Of a stretch of 64,000 bases of DNA, positions 29,999 to 39,822 are shown in pieces (position 1 is the stretch's first letter; each line of letters starts with the position of its first letter). The position numbers and the translations under genes are program-made. Below the pieces are notes generated by a model that did no database searches, had not been told where the DNA came from, and saw nothing but the letters and a program-made list of their open reading frames with translations. Origin of the DNA: Azohydromonas australica DSM 1124 (GTDB lineage: Bacteria > Pseudomonadota > Gammaproteobacteria > Burkholderiales > Burkholderiaceae_C); assembly GCF_000430725.1 (NCBI RefSeq), contig NZ_AUMO01000032.1, forward strand, positions 150,030 to 214,029. The letters are read 5' to 3'.

Positions 29999-30280
29999 AT
30001 GAAGCCGTTCGTTCTCGTCGCCGCCACGCTGGGCCTGGTCGCCAGCCTGGGCTCCACCGCCGTCATGGCCAAGGCCAACTGCAAGGCCTACCCGAAGGAG
30101 GAGTGGCTGAAGGAGGACGAGGCGCGCTCGCGCATCGAGGCCCAGGGTTACAAGATCAACAAGTTCAAGGTGGACGGCAACTGCTACGAGATCTACGGCC
30201 GCGCGCCGGACGGCCGCAAGGTCGAGATCTACTACGACGCCAAGACGCTCAACCCGGTCAAGACCGAGTACGGTGAGTAA
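29999..30280 (+). CDS. Small periplasmic PepSY-domain protein
   Basis: A 93-residue protein with a Sec signal (MKPFVLVAATLGLVASLGSTAVMAKA, cleaved after ~AMA/K) and a single PepSY-like module (EEWLKEDEARSRIEAQGYKINKFKVDGNCYEIYGRAPDGRKVEIYYDA; here two Cys residues, at ~28 and ~62, may pair). It overlaps the cytochrome b561 gene by eight bases, so the two are coupled. PepSY proteins accompany membrane reductases; here a role with the b-type cytochrome is inferred. Confidence 0.9.
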   Translation: MKPFVLVAATLGLVASLGSTAVMAKANCKAYPKEEWLKEDEARSRIEAQGYKINKFKVDGNCYEIYGRAPDGRKVEIYYDAKTLNPVKTEYGE

Positions 30281-30848
30281 GTCCGCGCCGCGGGTGCACC
30301 GCGGCACGGGCAGCACCGACGTTGCCGCGTCAACCGCCGTGCGCGTGTGGGACGCCGTCGTGCGCCTGGCGCACTGGACGCTGGCGGCCACGGTGCTCTT
30401 CGACTGGGTGCGCGACGACGGCGACCGGCTGCACCGCACGGTGGGCTACGTGGCCGTCGGCGCGGTGGTGGCGCGGCTGCTGTGGGCGCTGCTTGCGCGC
30501 CGCGGCTACGCTGACCTGTCGCACCTGAAGCCCTCGCTGGGCGCCACGCGCACCTACCTGCGCCAAGGCGCGCCGCGGCACGTCGGCCACGACCCGCTGG
30601 GCCTGTGGATGGTGTGGCTGCTGTGGGCGCTGGTGCTGCTGCTGGGCCTCACGGGCTGGGTCAGCCGGCTCGACGCCTTCTGGGGCGAGGACTGGCCCAT
30701 CGAGCTGCACCAGTGGCTGGCCGATGCGCTGGTCGCCTGCGTGGTGGTGCACCTCCTGGGCGTGGCCGGCATGAGCTGGCACTGGCGCGAGAACCTGCCG
30801 GCCTCGATGCTCACCGGCCGCAAGCGCGCCGACGAACGCCGGCGCTGA
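30273..30848 (+). CDS. Cytochrome b561-family membrane protein
   Basis: A 191-residue di-haem b-type cytochrome. Four helices carry candidate haem His ligands: VVRLAHWTLAATVLF, DRLHRTVGYVAVG, IELHQWLADALVACVVVHLLGVAG. The start is GTG at 30273 inside the end of the PepSY gene. It would move electrons across the inner membrane. Together with the PepSY protein and the Fur-box candidate upstream, a ferric-reductase-like role is plausible but unproven. Confidence 0.88.
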   Translation: MSKSAPRVHRGTGSTDVAASTAVRVWDAVVRLAHWTLAATVLFDWVRDDGDRLHRTVGYVAVGAVVARLLWALLARRGYADLSHLKPSLGATRTYLRQGAPRHVGHDPLGLWMVWLLWALVLLLGLTGWVSRLDAFWGEDWPIELHQWLADALVACVVVHLLGVAGMSWHWRENLPASMLTGRKRADERRR

Positions 30849-30854
30849 GCTTTT

Positions 30855-32051
30855 TCAGGGCGCCAGGTGCGCCTGCAGGAAGGCTTCGAGCTCGCGCAGG
30901 AACTCCGTGTGGTGCGCCTGGCGGCTGAAGTGATGGTCGCCGCCCTCCTGCTCCATGTAGCGGTAGCTCCGGCCGGCGCTTGCCAGCGCCTTCGCCATGT
31001 CGCGGCTTTGTTCCACCGGCACGCGGCGATCCGCGGTGCCGTGCACCAGCAGCACCGGCACCTCGATGCGCTGCGCCTGCAGCGCCGGCGAGGTGGCGCG
31101 CAGCCGCTCCCGGTCCTGCCACCAGTTGCCCAGGACCCGGCGCGAGCCTTCCTTGCCGCCGATGAACTCCGTCCAGTGCAGCGCCAGGTCAGTCAGGTTG
31201 GACACCCCGGCGAAGCTCACCGCGCAGCGGTACAGGTGCGGCGTCTTGACCACGCCCATCAGCGCGGCATAGCCGCCGTAGCTGGCGCCGACGATGCAGA
31301 TGCGCCGCGGATCGGCCACGCCCTGCGACACCGCCCACTGCACCGCGTCCTCCAGGTCTTCCTGCATTTCCTGGCCCCACCGCTGCAGCCCGGCCTTCTG
31401 GAACTCGGCGCCGTAGCCGCTGGAGCCGCGGAAGTTCACCTGCAGCACCGTGTAGCCCCGGTTCGCCAGCAGCTCGGTCCAGGGGTCGAAGCTCGCGTCG
31501 TCTCGGGCATACGGCCCGCCATGCGGCAGCAGCACCAGCGGGCCCGGCGCCGTGCCGCCGTTGCGCGCGTGCGTGAGGTAGGCCGCCAGCGACAGCCCGT
31601 CCCGCGCCTGGATGCGGACCGCCTTCTCCACCGTGCCCGTGAAGCCGCGGCGGCCCGGGTAGATGACGCTCACCAGCAGCCGCTCGTTGCCGACCCAGCG
31701 CGCCCAGCGGAAGCGGAACTTCAGGTTGTCGGTCTTCATGAGCGCGCGCAGCTCGCCGCCGTCCACGTCGCGGGTGACGAGCAGCGTGTCCTCGCCGCGG
31801 TTCACCAGCGCCGCGAGGCGCGCGCCGTTGGGCGAGAGCGACACGCCCGTGAACATCGGCAGCCGCGCGAAATGCTCCAGCGGCACGCGCGCCGGCGCGG
31901 GCGGTGCCGCCTCGGCGGGGGCAGGCTGCTGCGCGGCAGGGGTGTCACCGGCGCCTGCACGGCACGGCGCCCAGGCCATCGCCAGCGCCGCCAGCGCCAG
32001 CCCACCGGCGCGCCAAGCCCGACCTTTCAACGTCGCGCCCGCGTACCCCAC
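30855..32051 (-). CDS. Prolyl-oligopeptidase-family (S9) peptidase lacking most of its beta-propeller
   Basis: A 398-residue exported serine peptidase; family members in Burkholderiales are usually ~620-680 residues. The signal region (~15-33) is followed by ~100 residues of propeller start ([36 protein letters not shown]). Around residues 136-148 the sequence passes straight into the hydrolase domain ([15 protein letters not shown]). The catalytic triad is intact: Ser257 in [10 protein letters not shown], Asp341 in GTADRRVP, His373/374 in EGGDHHFS. So an in-frame deletion of roughly 230 residues is inferred. The start is GTG (32051). Loss of the propeller would remove the substrate gate. Confidence 0.85.
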   Translation of the reverse strand: MGYAGATLKGRAWRAGGLALAALAMAWAPCRAGAGDTPAAQQPAPAEAAPPAPARVPLEHFARLPMFTGVSLSPNGARLAALVNRGEDTLLVTRDVDGGELRALMKTDNLKFRFRWARWVGNERLLVSVIYPGRRGFTGTVEKAVRIQARDGLSLAAYLTHARNGGTAPGPLVLLPHGGPYARDDASFDPWTELLANRGYTVLQVNFRGSSGYGAEFQKAGLQRWGQEMQEDLEDAVQWAVSQGVADPRRICIVGASYGGYAALMGVVKTPHLYRCAVSFAGVSNLTDLALHWTEFIGGKEGSRRVLGNWWQDRERLRATSPALQAQRIEVPVLLVHGTADRRVPVEQSRDMAKALASAGRSYRYMEQEGGDHHFSRQAHHTEFLRELEAFLQAHLAP

Positions 32052-32263
32052 TCCCCTGCCGCGCCGGCTTGCGCGCTCTCCTATCGTGTATTCCCTGCTT
32101 GGTCTTGCGCCGCGCGCTCTGGTCTAGCGCGCATCGTGTTGGGCCGGCCCACGAAGGGTTCGTTGCCCACGTACTTTTATTGTGCCGTGTCAAGACCTTC
32201 CCACTCCCCGTTTCACGGGGCGCAGGCATGATGCCGCCTTTACAACCTGCTTCGTGCTCCGCC

Positions 32264-32731
32264 ATGCAAGGCCATCCCGCCGTCCTCGATGCCCTCAACG
32301 CGCTGCTTGTCGGCGAGCTTGCCGCCCGCGACCAGTACTTCATCCACTCGCGCATGCTGGAGGACTGGGGTTACGGCAAGCTCGCCGCGCGCATCTCGCA
32401 CGAGATGGAGGACGAGACCGGCCACGCCGACGCGCTGATCAAGCGCATCCTGATGCTGAGCGGGCGGCCCAACATGGTGCCCGCGCCGCTGAACGTGGGC
32501 ACGGACGTGCCCAGCGTGCTGGGCAACGACCTGGCGGTCGAGTACTCGGTGATCAACCACCTGCGCGAGGTGATCGCGCTGTGCGAGCGCGAGCGCGACT
32601 TCGTCACCCGCGACCTGCTGCTGCCGATGCTGGAGGACACCGAGGAAGACCACGCCCACTGGCTGGAGCAGCAGCTCGGCCTGATCCAGGCCGTGGGCCT
32701 GCCCAACTACCTGCAGAGCCAGATGGGCTGA
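32264..32731 (+). CDS. bfr: Bacterioferritin, non-haem-type subunit
   Basis: A 155-residue ferritin-like iron-storage subunit. All di-iron ferroxidase ligands are present: Glu18, Glu51, His54, Glu93, Glu127 and His130. The haem ligand of E. coli Bfr (Met52 in DEMKHAD) is replaced by Thr52 (DETGHAD). The start at 32264 ([15 protein letters not shown]) matches the family; ATGs at 32228/32231 would add an unrelated lead. A hairpin CCCCGT-TTC-ACGGGG (32206-32220) lies upstream. The iron-rich neighbourhood fits. Confidence 0.94.
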   Translation: MQGHPAVLDALNALLVGELAARDQYFIHSRMLEDWGYGKLAARISHEMEDETGHADALIKRILMLSGRPNMVPAPLNVGTDVPSVLGNDLAVEYSVINHLREVIALCERERDFVTRDLLLPMLEDTEEDHAHWLEQQLGLIQAVGLPNYLQSQMG

Positions 32732-32772
32732 GCGGGCCTGCGGCCGCAGCCGCGGCCTCCCTCTCCATGCAA

Positions 32773-32801
32773 CAGGCCGCCCTTGGGCGGCCTGTGCTTT
32801 T
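32773..32801 (+). terminator. Rho-independent terminator of bfr
   Basis: CAGGCCGCC-CTTG-GGCGGCCTG stem followed by TGCTTTT, 42 bases after the bfr stop and before the convergent response-regulator gene. Confidence 0.75.
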
Positions 32802-32834
32802 GCATCGTTCAGCGCACGGCGCCTATGGCGTTGC

Positions 32835-33245
32835 TCAGGGCAGCCACTGCGCCAGCTGGACCCACATCTGCGCGATGGAGATGGGCTTGGTCCAGTAGTC
32901 GTCGAAGCCGGCGTGCTTGGCCGCGCGGGCCTGCTCGGGCATGGCGTCGGCCGACAGCGCGATGCACGGCAACCGGGCCGTGACCGGGTCGGCGCGCAGC
33001 TGCGCGATCAGCTCCAGTCCGGTCATGTCGGGCAGGTTCATGTCGATGAGCAGCAGCTCCGGCGCATCCTCGCGCGCCGCGCGCAGGCCCGAGGCACCGT
33101 CGGGCTCGATCTGCAGCGACCAGCCCTCGTGGCCGCGGAACATCTCCGTCATCAGCAGCGCGTTGAGCGGCTCGTCCTCGATGTAGAGCACGCGTCGCGG
33201 CGCACGGTCGGCGCCTGCCGACGAGGCTGCGCGATCAACCGACAT
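32835..33245 (-). CDS. Single-domain (CheY-like) response regulator
   Basis: A 136-residue stand-alone receiver domain: VLYIEDEPLNALLMTEMF (acidic residues), LLLIDMNLPDMTGLELIAQL (phospho-acceptor Asp), CIALSADAMPEQ (switch Ser) and DDYWTKPISI (Lys). The EDEPLN and LSADAM forms are those found as receivers of hybrid kinases or stand-alone adaptor proteins. There is no output domain. Its start lies 11 bases inside the end of the dienelactone-hydrolase gene, so it is translationally coupled to two metabolic enzymes; no cognate kinase is nearby. Confidence 0.92.
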   Translation of the reverse strand: MSVDRAASSAGADRAPRRVLYIEDEPLNALLMTEMFRGHEGWSLQIEPDGASGLRAAREDAPELLLIDMNLPDMTGLELIAQLRADPVTARLPCIALSADAMPEQARAAKHAGFDDYWTKPISIAQMWVQLAQWLP

Positions 33246-33906
33246 GCTGCTGCAGGAAGTCCAGCGAGCGGCGGCGGGCCAGCGCGGCGCTCTCGGGTTC
33301 GAAGGCCGCGCGCTGGTCGCAGTTGAATCCGTGGTCGGCCGGGTACACGTGCACCTGCACCTCGGGCCGTGCCTGCGTGAAGGCCTGCACCTGCGTCTGC
33401 GGGATGAGGTGGTCGCGCTCGCCGAAGTGCGCCAGCACCGGGCAGCGCGGCTGCAGTGCCGCCTGGTCGGGGATGCCGGCGCCGTAGTAGCTGATGGCCG
33501 CCGACAGCCCGTCGAGCTTGCCGGCCGATAGCCATGCCATCAGCCCGCCCCAGCAGTAGCCCACGATGCCCACCTTGCCGTGCTTCGCGCCCTCGGCGAT
33601 GGCAGCGGCGATGTCCTGCAGCACCAGGTCCTGCTGCGCCATGGCCGCGGCCTTCAGCTCGCGCCCGCGCTTGACGTCGTCCTCGCCGTAGCCCAGCTCC
33701 ACGCCGTGCTCCAGGCGGTCGAACAGCGGCGGCACGATGGCGACGTAGCCCTCGTCGGCGTAGCCGCGCGCCACGGCGCGGATGTGCGAGTTCACGCCGA
33801 AGATCTCCTGCAGCACCACCAGCGCGCCGCGCGGGCGCCCCTGGGGCAGCTCGATGAAGGCGTCGAAGCGGTGGCCGTCGGTGGCCTGCAAGGGTTGTAG
33901 GGACAT
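33235..33906 (-). CDS. Dienelactone hydrolase family protein
   Basis: A 223-residue alpha/beta hydrolase. The nucleophile elbow is GIVGYCWGGLMAW with Cys as nucleophile, as in dienelactone hydrolases; the Asp is in AHFGERDHLIP and the His in YPADHGFNCD. The substrate is not identifiable; the family opens lactones or esters. The ATG at 33906 shares one base with the TGA of the upstream isomerase gene (TGATG). Confidence 0.92.
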   Translation of the reverse strand: MSLQPLQATDGHRFDAFIELPQGRPRGALVVLQEIFGVNSHIRAVARGYADEGYVAIVPPLFDRLEHGVELGYGEDDVKRGRELKAAAMAQQDLVLQDIAAAIAEGAKHGKVGIVGYCWGGLMAWLSAGKLDGLSAAISYYGAGIPDQAALQPRCPVLAHFGERDHLIPQTQVQAFTQARPEVQVHVYPADHGFNCDQRAAFEPESAALARRRSLDFLQQHVG

Positions 33907-34535
33907 CAATGGTCTCCGTTCTCTTGTGGTTTGTAGTGCTGCAGGCGGCGCTCGACGAAGTCCAGCCGGTCCTGGCCCCAGAAGATCTCGCCGTCGATGA
34001 CGTAGCTGGGCGCACCGAAGACGCCGGCTTCGATGGCGCGCTGCGAGTCCTCCTCGTAGCGCTGGTGCACGCGCTGGGTATGGGCGTCGTCCAGCCGCGC
34101 GAGCTTCAGGCCCTGCGCCTTGAGCAGCTCGGCCAGCGTGGCCTCGTCGGCGATGTTCTTTTCCTCGACCCACAGCGCGCGCATCACTGCGCCGGCCAGT
34201 GCCATGGCGGCGTCGGTGCCGTCCTGCAGGTCCACCGCGATGATGAGCTTGGCCGCGTCGTCGGGATTGACGGGGAAGTAGCGCGGCGTGGGGTTCAGCG
34301 GCGCGTGGAGCCATTCGCTGAAGCGCTTGAGCTCCAGGAGCCGGTAGGCCTGGCGCTCGGGCGCGCGCTTGGTCAGCGGCAGCCCGCCGGTGAGCGGGAA
34401 CACGCGTCCGCCCAGGTCCACCGGCAGCACGCGGACTTCGGCGCCGTGCTGGCGCGCGATGTCCTGGAAGCGCTGGTGGCCCAGATAGGCCCACGGCGAG
34501 TGCGGGGCGAAGTAGTAGTCGATGGCGAGGCTCAT
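33906..34535 (-). CDS. 2-hydroxychromene-2-carboxylate isomerase family (DsbA-like fold)
   Basis: A 209-residue thioredoxin-fold protein with the N-terminal DYYFAPHSPWAYLGHQRF, where the catalytic Ser/Pro replaces CxxC, and the C-terminal GVFGAPSYVIDGEIFWGQDRLDFVE. The family isomerises hydroxychromene carboxylate in naphthalene degradation with glutathione, but most chromosomal members have unknown substrates. First gene of a three-gene unit with the hydrolase and the receiver protein. The start at 34535 is the family start. Confidence 0.92.
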   Translation of the reverse strand: MSLAIDYYFAPHSPWAYLGHQRFQDIARQHGAEVRVLPVDLGGRVFPLTGGLPLTKRAPERQAYRLLELKRFSEWLHAPLNPTPRYFPVNPDDAAKLIIAVDLQDGTDAAMALAGAVMRALWVEEKNIADEATLAELLKAQGLKLARLDDAHTQRVHQRYEEDSQRAIEAGVFGAPSYVIDGEIFWGQDRLDFVERRLQHYKPQENGDH

Positions 34536-34888
34536 GTACGACAACCGTCCAGGGCGACAAAGGACCGGCACCATAGCCGATCCGCCGCGTCCCTCCTCCG
34601 GATGGGCGCTTGGACCGCAAATGGGTGCCTCCGCGGCCAGGGCCCGACCCGACGCGCCGCCCCGGCCTTGCTGCTGCGCAGCAGATTCATTGCCCGCTAC
34701 GGCGGTGAATGGGACTGTAGCCGAGAGGATTACATTTGCTCACATGGCGCTTGCCAGAACGCGACAGTTGCGCCTGGAACCCGCCATGGAAAGGCATGCG
34801 CCGGCCGCGGCCCTCGCCGCACCGCTGCCGCGCCACCGGCAACCCGCCCCCGCGTCACGGGCGGGAACAGCACCACGCCCGGGTCGCC
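34536..34888. other. 353-bp intergenic region without recognised gene
   Basis: Lies between the isomerase gene and the end of uvrA, both on the minus strand, so it should hold the promoter of the isomerase operon and the 3' end of the uvrA transcript. I see a 14-bp perfect palindrome CTGCTGCGCAGCAG (34671-34684) and a less GC-rich segment at ~34685-34760, but no convincing promoter, terminator or small ORF. Confidence 0.5.
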
Positions 34889-37786
34889 TTATCCCCGCTC
34901 CAGCAGCGGCGCCAGGAACCGCCCGGTGTGGCTGTCCTTGCAGGCGGCCAGATCTTCCGGCGTGCCCGCCAGCATCACCCGCCCGCCGCCCGAGCCGCCT
35001 TCGGGGCCCATGTCGATCAGCCAGTCCGCCGTCTTGATCACGTCCAGGTTGTGCTCGATCACCACGATGGTGTTGCCCGCGTCGCGCAGCTGGTGCAGCA
35101 CCCGCAGCAGCAGCTCGATGTCGGCGAAGTGCAGGCCCGTGGTCGGCTCGTCCAGGATGTAGAGCGTGCGACCGGTGTCGCGCTTGCTCAGCTCCAGCGC
35201 CAGCTTCACCCGCTGCGCCTCGCCGCCGGAGAGCGTCGTCGCGCTCTGGCCGAGCGTGATGTAGCCCAGGCCCACGTCCAGCAGCGTCTGCAGCTTGCGC
35301 GAGATCGTCGGCACGGCCGAGAAGAACGCCGCCGCCTCCTCCACCGTCATGCCCAGCACCTGCGTGATGTTGCGGCCCTTGTAGAGGATCTCCAGCGTCT
35401 CGCGGTTGTAGCGCGCGCCGTGGCACACGTCGCAGGGCACGTACACGTCCGGCAGGAAGTGCATCTCCACCTTGATCACGCCGTCCCCCTGGCACGCCTC
35501 GCAGCGCCCGCCCGAGACGTTGAAGCTGAAGCGCCCCGCCCCGTAGCCGCGCTCGCGCGCCGCCGGCACCTCGGCGAACAGCTCCCGGATCGGCGTGAAC
35601 AGCCCCGTGTAGGTCGCGGGGTTGGAGCGCGGCGTGCGGCCGATGGGGCTCTGGTCCACGTTGATGACCTTGTCGAAGGCCTCCAGGCCCTCGATCGCCT
35701 CGTGCGGCGCCGGCTCCAGGTTGCTGTTGTAGAGCTTGCGCGCTACCGCCGCGTACAGCGTGTCGTTGACCAGCGTGCTCTTGCCCGAGCCCGAGACGCC
35801 CGTGACGCAGGTCAGCAGCCCCACCGGGATCTCCACGCTCACGCCCTTGAGGTTGTGCCCCGAGGCGTTGACGATGCGCAGCCCCGTGCCCGCTTCCCAC
35901 GCGCGCCGCTGCTTGGGCACCTCGATGCGCAGCCGCCCGCCCAGGTAGCCACCGGTGAGCGATTCGGGGTGGTCCATCACCTCTCGCGGCGTGCCGCGCG
36001 CGATCACCTCGCCGCCGTGCACGCCCGCGCCCTTGCCCATGTCCACCACGTAGTCGGCGGCGCGGATCATGTCCTCGTCGTGCTCCACCACCAGCACCGA
36101 GTTGCCCAGGTCGCGCAGGTGCTGCAGCGTGCCGATCAGCCGCTCGTTGTCGCGCTGGTGCAGCCCGATGCTGGGCTCGTCCAGCACGTACATCACGCCG
36201 GTCAGGCCGCTGCCGATCTGGCTCGCCAGCCGGATGCGCTGCGCCTCGCCGCCGGAGAGCGTGTCGGCGCTGCGGTCCAGGCTCAGGTAGTTCAGCCCCA
36301 CGTCGTTGAGGAAGCGCAGCCGGTTGCGGATCTCGCTGACGATCTTGTCGGCGATGGCCGCCTTGGCGCCGCGCAGCGTCAGGCCCTCGAAGTACGCCAG
36401 CGCGTCGGCCAGCGTCGCGTGCTCGACCTCGTAGATGGGCTTGCCGGTCTCGCCCGGCGCGGCGTCCGCGGCGTGCAGGAACACGTGGCGCGCCTCGCGC
36501 CGCAGCCGCGTGCCGCGGCACTCCGGGCAGGACTGCGCGTGCTGCATGCGCATGAGCTCCTCGCGCACGGCGGCGGAGTCGGTCTCGCGCAGGCGGCGCG
36601 TGAGCAGCGGCAGGATGCCTTCGAAGGGGTGCGAGCGCTTGACCGAGCGCGACTTGCCGCGCGCGCCCTCGGCCTCGTAGGTGAACTCGATCTCCTCCGT
36701 GCCCGAGCCGTGCAGCAGCACCTGCCGCACTTGCGGCTCCAGCTCCTCGAAGGGTTGCTCCAGGTCGAAGCCGTAATGCTTGGCCACCGCCTCCAGCAGC
36801 CCGTAGGTGTAGCTGTTGCGGCGGTCCCAGCCCTTGATGGCGCCGCTGGCCAGGCTCAGCGAGGGGAAGGCGACCACGCGCTCCGGGTCGAACACCGTCA
36901 CGTGGCCCAGGCCGTCGCACGACGGGCAGGCGCCCGTGGGCGAGTTGAATGAGAACAGCCGCGGCTCCAGCTCCGTGAGCGAGTAGTCGCAGTGCGGGCA
37001 GGCGAAGCGGCTGCTGAAGGGCGTCTCGCGCCCGCTGTCCATCTCCAGCGCCAGGGCGCGCGCGTTGCCGATGCGCAGGCAGGTCTCGAAGCTCTCGGCC
37101 AGCCGCTGTCGCAGGCCCCCGCTGCCGCCGGTGCCGGTGTCCTCGGCGCGCACGCGCACGCGGTCCACCACCACGTCGATGTCATGCGCGCGGCCGTCCG
37201 CCGCGGGCAGGCTGTCGATGTCCACCACCTGCCCGTCGATGCGAAAGCGCACGTAGCCCTGCGCCTGCAGGTCGGCCAGCACCGGCGCGAAGTCGCCCGT
37301 GCGGGCGCGCGCCACGGGGGCGAGCAGCATCAGCTTGGAGTCTTCGGGCAGCGCCAGCACCGTGTCCACCATCTGCGCCGTGCTCATGGCCTGCAGCGGC
37401 AGCGCGTGCTGCGGGCAGAACGGCGTGCCCGCGCGGGCGTAGAGCAGGCGCAGGTAGTCGTGGATCTCGGTGACGGTGCCGACGGTGGAGCGCGGGTTGT
37501 GGCTGGTGGCCTTCTGCTCGATGGAGATCGCGGGCGACAGGCCCTCGATCACGTCCACGTCGGGCTTGTCCATCAGCTGCAGGAACTGCCGCGCGTAGGC
37601 CGACAGGCTCTCGACGTAGCGGCGCTGGCCTTCGGCGTACAGGGTATCGAAGGCCAGGCTGCTCTTGCCGGAGCCGCTCAGGCCCGTGATGACCACCAGC
37701 GCCTGCCGCGGCAGGTCCAGGTCGATGTTCTTGAGGTTGTGGGTGCGCGCGCCGCGCACGCGGATCGCAGGCGTCTCGGGATTCAA
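34889..37786 (-). CDS. uvrA: Excinuclease ABC subunit A
   Basis: A 965-residue DNA-damage sensor of nucleotide excision repair. Two ABC ATPase halves are complete: first P-loop [12 protein letters not shown] near residue 35 and second [12 protein letters not shown] near 655, each with its [10 protein letters not shown] signature. Zinc fingers are present ([10 protein letters not shown]...CPSCDGLGH and [19 protein letters not shown]...[10 protein letters not shown]). An in-frame stop lies six bases upstream of the only usable start, TTG at 37786. TATGAT on the minus strand (37817-37822) could be its -10. No LexA box was seen. Confidence 0.97.
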   Translation of the reverse strand: MNPETPAIRVRGARTHNLKNIDLDLPRQALVVITGLSGSGKSSLAFDTLYAEGQRRYVESLSAYARQFLQLMDKPDVDVIEGLSPAISIEQKATSHNPRSTVGTVTEIHDYLRLLYARAGTPFCPQHALPLQAMSTAQMVDTVLALPEDSKLMLLAPVARARTGDFAPVLADLQAQGYVRFRIDGQVVDIDSLPAADGRAHDIDVVVDRVRVRAEDTGTGGSGGLRQRLAESFETCLRIGNARALALEMDSGRETPFSSRFACPHCDYSLTELEPRLFSFNSPTGACPSCDGLGHVTVFDPERVVAFPSLSLASGAIKGWDRRNSYTYGLLEAVAKHYGFDLEQPFEELEPQVRQVLLHGSGTEEIEFTYEAEGARGKSRSVKRSHPFEGILPLLTRRLRETDSAAVREELMRMQHAQSCPECRGTRLRREARHVFLHAADAAPGETGKPIYEVEHATLADALAYFEGLTLRGAKAAIADKIVSEIRNRLRFLNDVGLNYLSLDRSADTLSGGEAQRIRLASQIGSGLTGVMYVLDEPSIGLHQRDNERLIGTLQHLRDLGNSVLVVEHDEDMIRAADYVVDMGKGAGVHGGEVIARGTPREVMDHPESLTGGYLGGRLRIEVPKQRRAWEAGTGLRIVNASGHNLKGVSVEIPVGLLTCVTGVSGSGKSTLVNDTLYAAVARKLYNSNLEPAPHEAIEGLEAFDKVINVDQSPIGRTPRSNPATYTGLFTPIRELFAEVPAARERGYGAGRFSFNVSGGRCEACQGDGVIKVEMHFLPDVYVPCDVCHGARYNRETLEILYKGRNITQVLGMTVEEAAAFFSAVPTISRKLQTLLDVGLGYITLGQSATTLSGGEAQRVKLALELSKRDTGRTLYILDEPTTGLHFADIELLLRVLHQLRDAGNTIVVIEHNLDVIKTADWLIDMGPEGGSGGGRVMLAGTPEDLAACKDSHTGRFLAPLLERG

Positions 37787-37944
37787 GGGTTTTCACTCAG
37801 CGCTGGACAACCGGCCATCATAGCCAGCGCCCGCGGCGCTCGGGCCGGACCCGGGGTCAACGGCGCAAGTCCTGTCAACCCGCCGAGGGGGGATGGGGCG
37901 ATCCCCCGATGGCGGTATGCCGCCGCTTCGGTATACGTCCCCCG

Positions 37945-39786
37945 ATGAACGACGACACCCTGCGGCGTTTCGCTGATTCGGTTCCCGCCACCACAGCCGC
38001 CTTGCCGCCGGCGGCTCCCGTGGTGTCACTCTCCGAGGTGCCCGAGAAGCCCTCGGGCGCCGATGCGCCGGACGCGCACCGGGCGGCCTACGCCATGGAC
38101 CGCGTGCTGCACGCCGCCGCCGCGCAGGTCACGGGCGGGCTGTCGCCCATCTCGCTGGGCCTGGCGCTGGCGGACTGGAGCTGGCACCTGGCGGCGCAGC
38201 CGGCCAACTCGGCACGGCTGGCGCTCTCCGCCCAGCAGCATGCGCTGGAGGCGCTGTCGGACTGCGTCAGCGGCGACTGCAGCGGCCCGCTGGCCGCGGA
38301 CACGCGCTTTCGCGACCCGTCCTGGCACCAGTGGCCCTTCGCGCCGCTGGCACGCGCGCACCAGGCGGCGCAGCACTGGTGGCAGGACGCCAGCCGGCTG
38401 CGCGGCATGACGGCGCACCACGCGCAGGTGGTGCGCTTCTTCTCCCAGCAGTGGCTGGACATGCTGTCGCCCAGCAACAACTTCTTCACCAACCCCGAGG
38501 TGCTGCGCCGCACCGCCGAGCGCCAGGGGGCGAACCTGGCCGACGGCTTTGCCAACCGGCTGGACACCTGGCGCCGCCGCCACGGCCTGGAGCCGCTGGC
38601 GCCGCCCGAGCACCCTTACCTGCCGGGCGTGGACCTGGCGCTCACGCCGGGGCAGGTGGTGCACCGCAACCGCCTGGTGGAGCTGCTGCAGTACGCGCCC
38701 ACCACCGAGGAGGTGCAGGCCGAGCCGGTGTTCATCGTCCCGTCCTGGATCATGAAGTACTACATCCTGGATCTCTCGCCGCACAACTCGCTGGTGAAGT
38801 GGCTGACGGACCAGGGGCACACGGTGTTCATCCTGTCCTGGCGCAACCCCGACGAGAGCGACGCGCTGCTGAGCCTGGACGACTACCTGGAGCTGGGCAT
38901 CCTGGACCCGCTGGCGGCCATCGCGCGGCAGATCCCCGACCAGCCCGTGCAGGCCTGCGGCTACTGCCTGGGCGGCACGCTGCTGTCCATCGCCGCGGCG
39001 GCGCTGGCGCGGCCGGGCCAGGTGGAGGGCGCCGACCGGCTGCCCCGGCTTGCGGGCGTGACGCTGCTGGCGGCGCAGACCGACTTCACCGAACCGGGCG
39101 AGCTGGGCGTGCTGATCGACGAGTCGCAGGTCGAGCTGCTGGAGGACGTCATGTCCGAGCGCGGCTTCCTCACCGGGCGGCAGATGGCCGAGAGCTTCCA
39201 GTTCCTGCGCTCGCGCGAGCTGATCTGGTCCACCCGCATGCGCGAGTTCTGGCTTGGCGAGCGGCTGCAGCCCAACGACCTCATGTCCTGGAACGCCGAC
39301 GTCACGCGCATGCCCGCCGTGATGCACAGCCAGTACCTGCGCCGCTGCCACCTCCAGAACCAGCTCGCCCACGGCGAGTACCCGGTGCAGGGGCGCCCGG
39401 TGTCGCTGGGCGACATCCGCCAGCCCATCTTCTGCGTTGCCACCGAGCTGGACCACGTCTCGCCCTGGCGCTCGGTGTACCAGCTGCACCGGCTGGTGCA
39501 CACCGAGCTGAGCTTCGTGCTGACCAACGGCGGGCACAACGCAGGCATCGTCTCCGAGCCCGGCCATGCGCGGCGGCGGTTTCGGATGCGGCGCGTGGCG
39601 CATGGCGCGCACTGGGCCGGGCCGGACGAGTGGCTGCAGGGCGCCACGCCGCACGAGGGCTCGTGGTGGCCGGCCTGGCACGACTGGCTGGTGGAGCACA
39701 GCCGCGGCCGGGTGCCGGCACGCCCCGTGCCGCAAGGGCTTGAACCCGCTCCAGGGAGCTACGTGCATGTGCGTTACCACGACTGA
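37945..39786 (+). CDS. phaC: Poly(3-hydroxyalkanoate) polymerase (PHA synthase)
   Basis: A 613-residue granule-associated enzyme polymerising 3-hydroxyacyl-CoA. The lipase-like box with the catalytic Cys is ACGYCLGGTLL; SWRNPDESDALLSLDDYLE precedes it; the catalytic Asp is in TELDHVSPWRS and the His in TNGGHNAGIVSEPG. Size and spacing fit class I-type synthases, with an extended N-terminus. No phaA, phaB or phasin gene is adjacent, which is unusual for a main synthase locus and may mean a second copy. The start at 37945 is chosen; there is no strong ribosome-binding site. Confidence 0.95.
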   Translation: MNDDTLRRFADSVPATTAALPPAAPVVSLSEVPEKPSGADAPDAHRAAYAMDRVLHAAAAQVTGGLSPISLGLALADWSWHLAAQPANSARLALSAQQHALEALSDCVSGDCSGPLAADTRFRDPSWHQWPFAPLARAHQAAQHWWQDASRLRGMTAHHAQVVRFFSQQWLDMLSPSNNFFTNPEVLRRTAERQGANLADGFANRLDTWRRRHGLEPLAPPEHPYLPGVDLALTPGQVVHRNRLVELLQYAPTTEEVQAEPVFIVPSWIMKYYILDLSPHNSLVKWLTDQGHTVFILSWRNPDESDALLSLDDYLELGILDPLAAIARQIPDQPVQACGYCLGGTLLSIAAAALARPGQVEGADRLPRLAGVTLLAAQTDFTEPGELGVLIDESQVELLEDVMSERGFLTGRQMAESFQFLRSRELIWSTRMREFWLGERLQPNDLMSWNADVTRMPAVMHSQYLRRCHLQNQLAHGEYPVQGRPVSLGDIRQPIFCVATELDHVSPWRSVYQLHRLVHTELSFVLTNGGHNAGIVSEPGHARRRFRMRRVAHGAHWAGPDEWLQGATPHEGSWWPAWHDWLVEHSRGRVPARPVPQGLEPAPGSYVHVRYHD

Positions 39787-39822
39787 CATGGGAGCGGCCG
39801 GCGCCGTCCGGCCGCCTCGACC

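Noticed and set aside
34736..36952. Very long open frame on the plus strand opposite uvrA
   Set aside because: The translation is His/Arg/Ala/Val-rich low-complexity text without motifs, and uvrA on the minus strand is unmistakable. High GC leaves antisense frames open.
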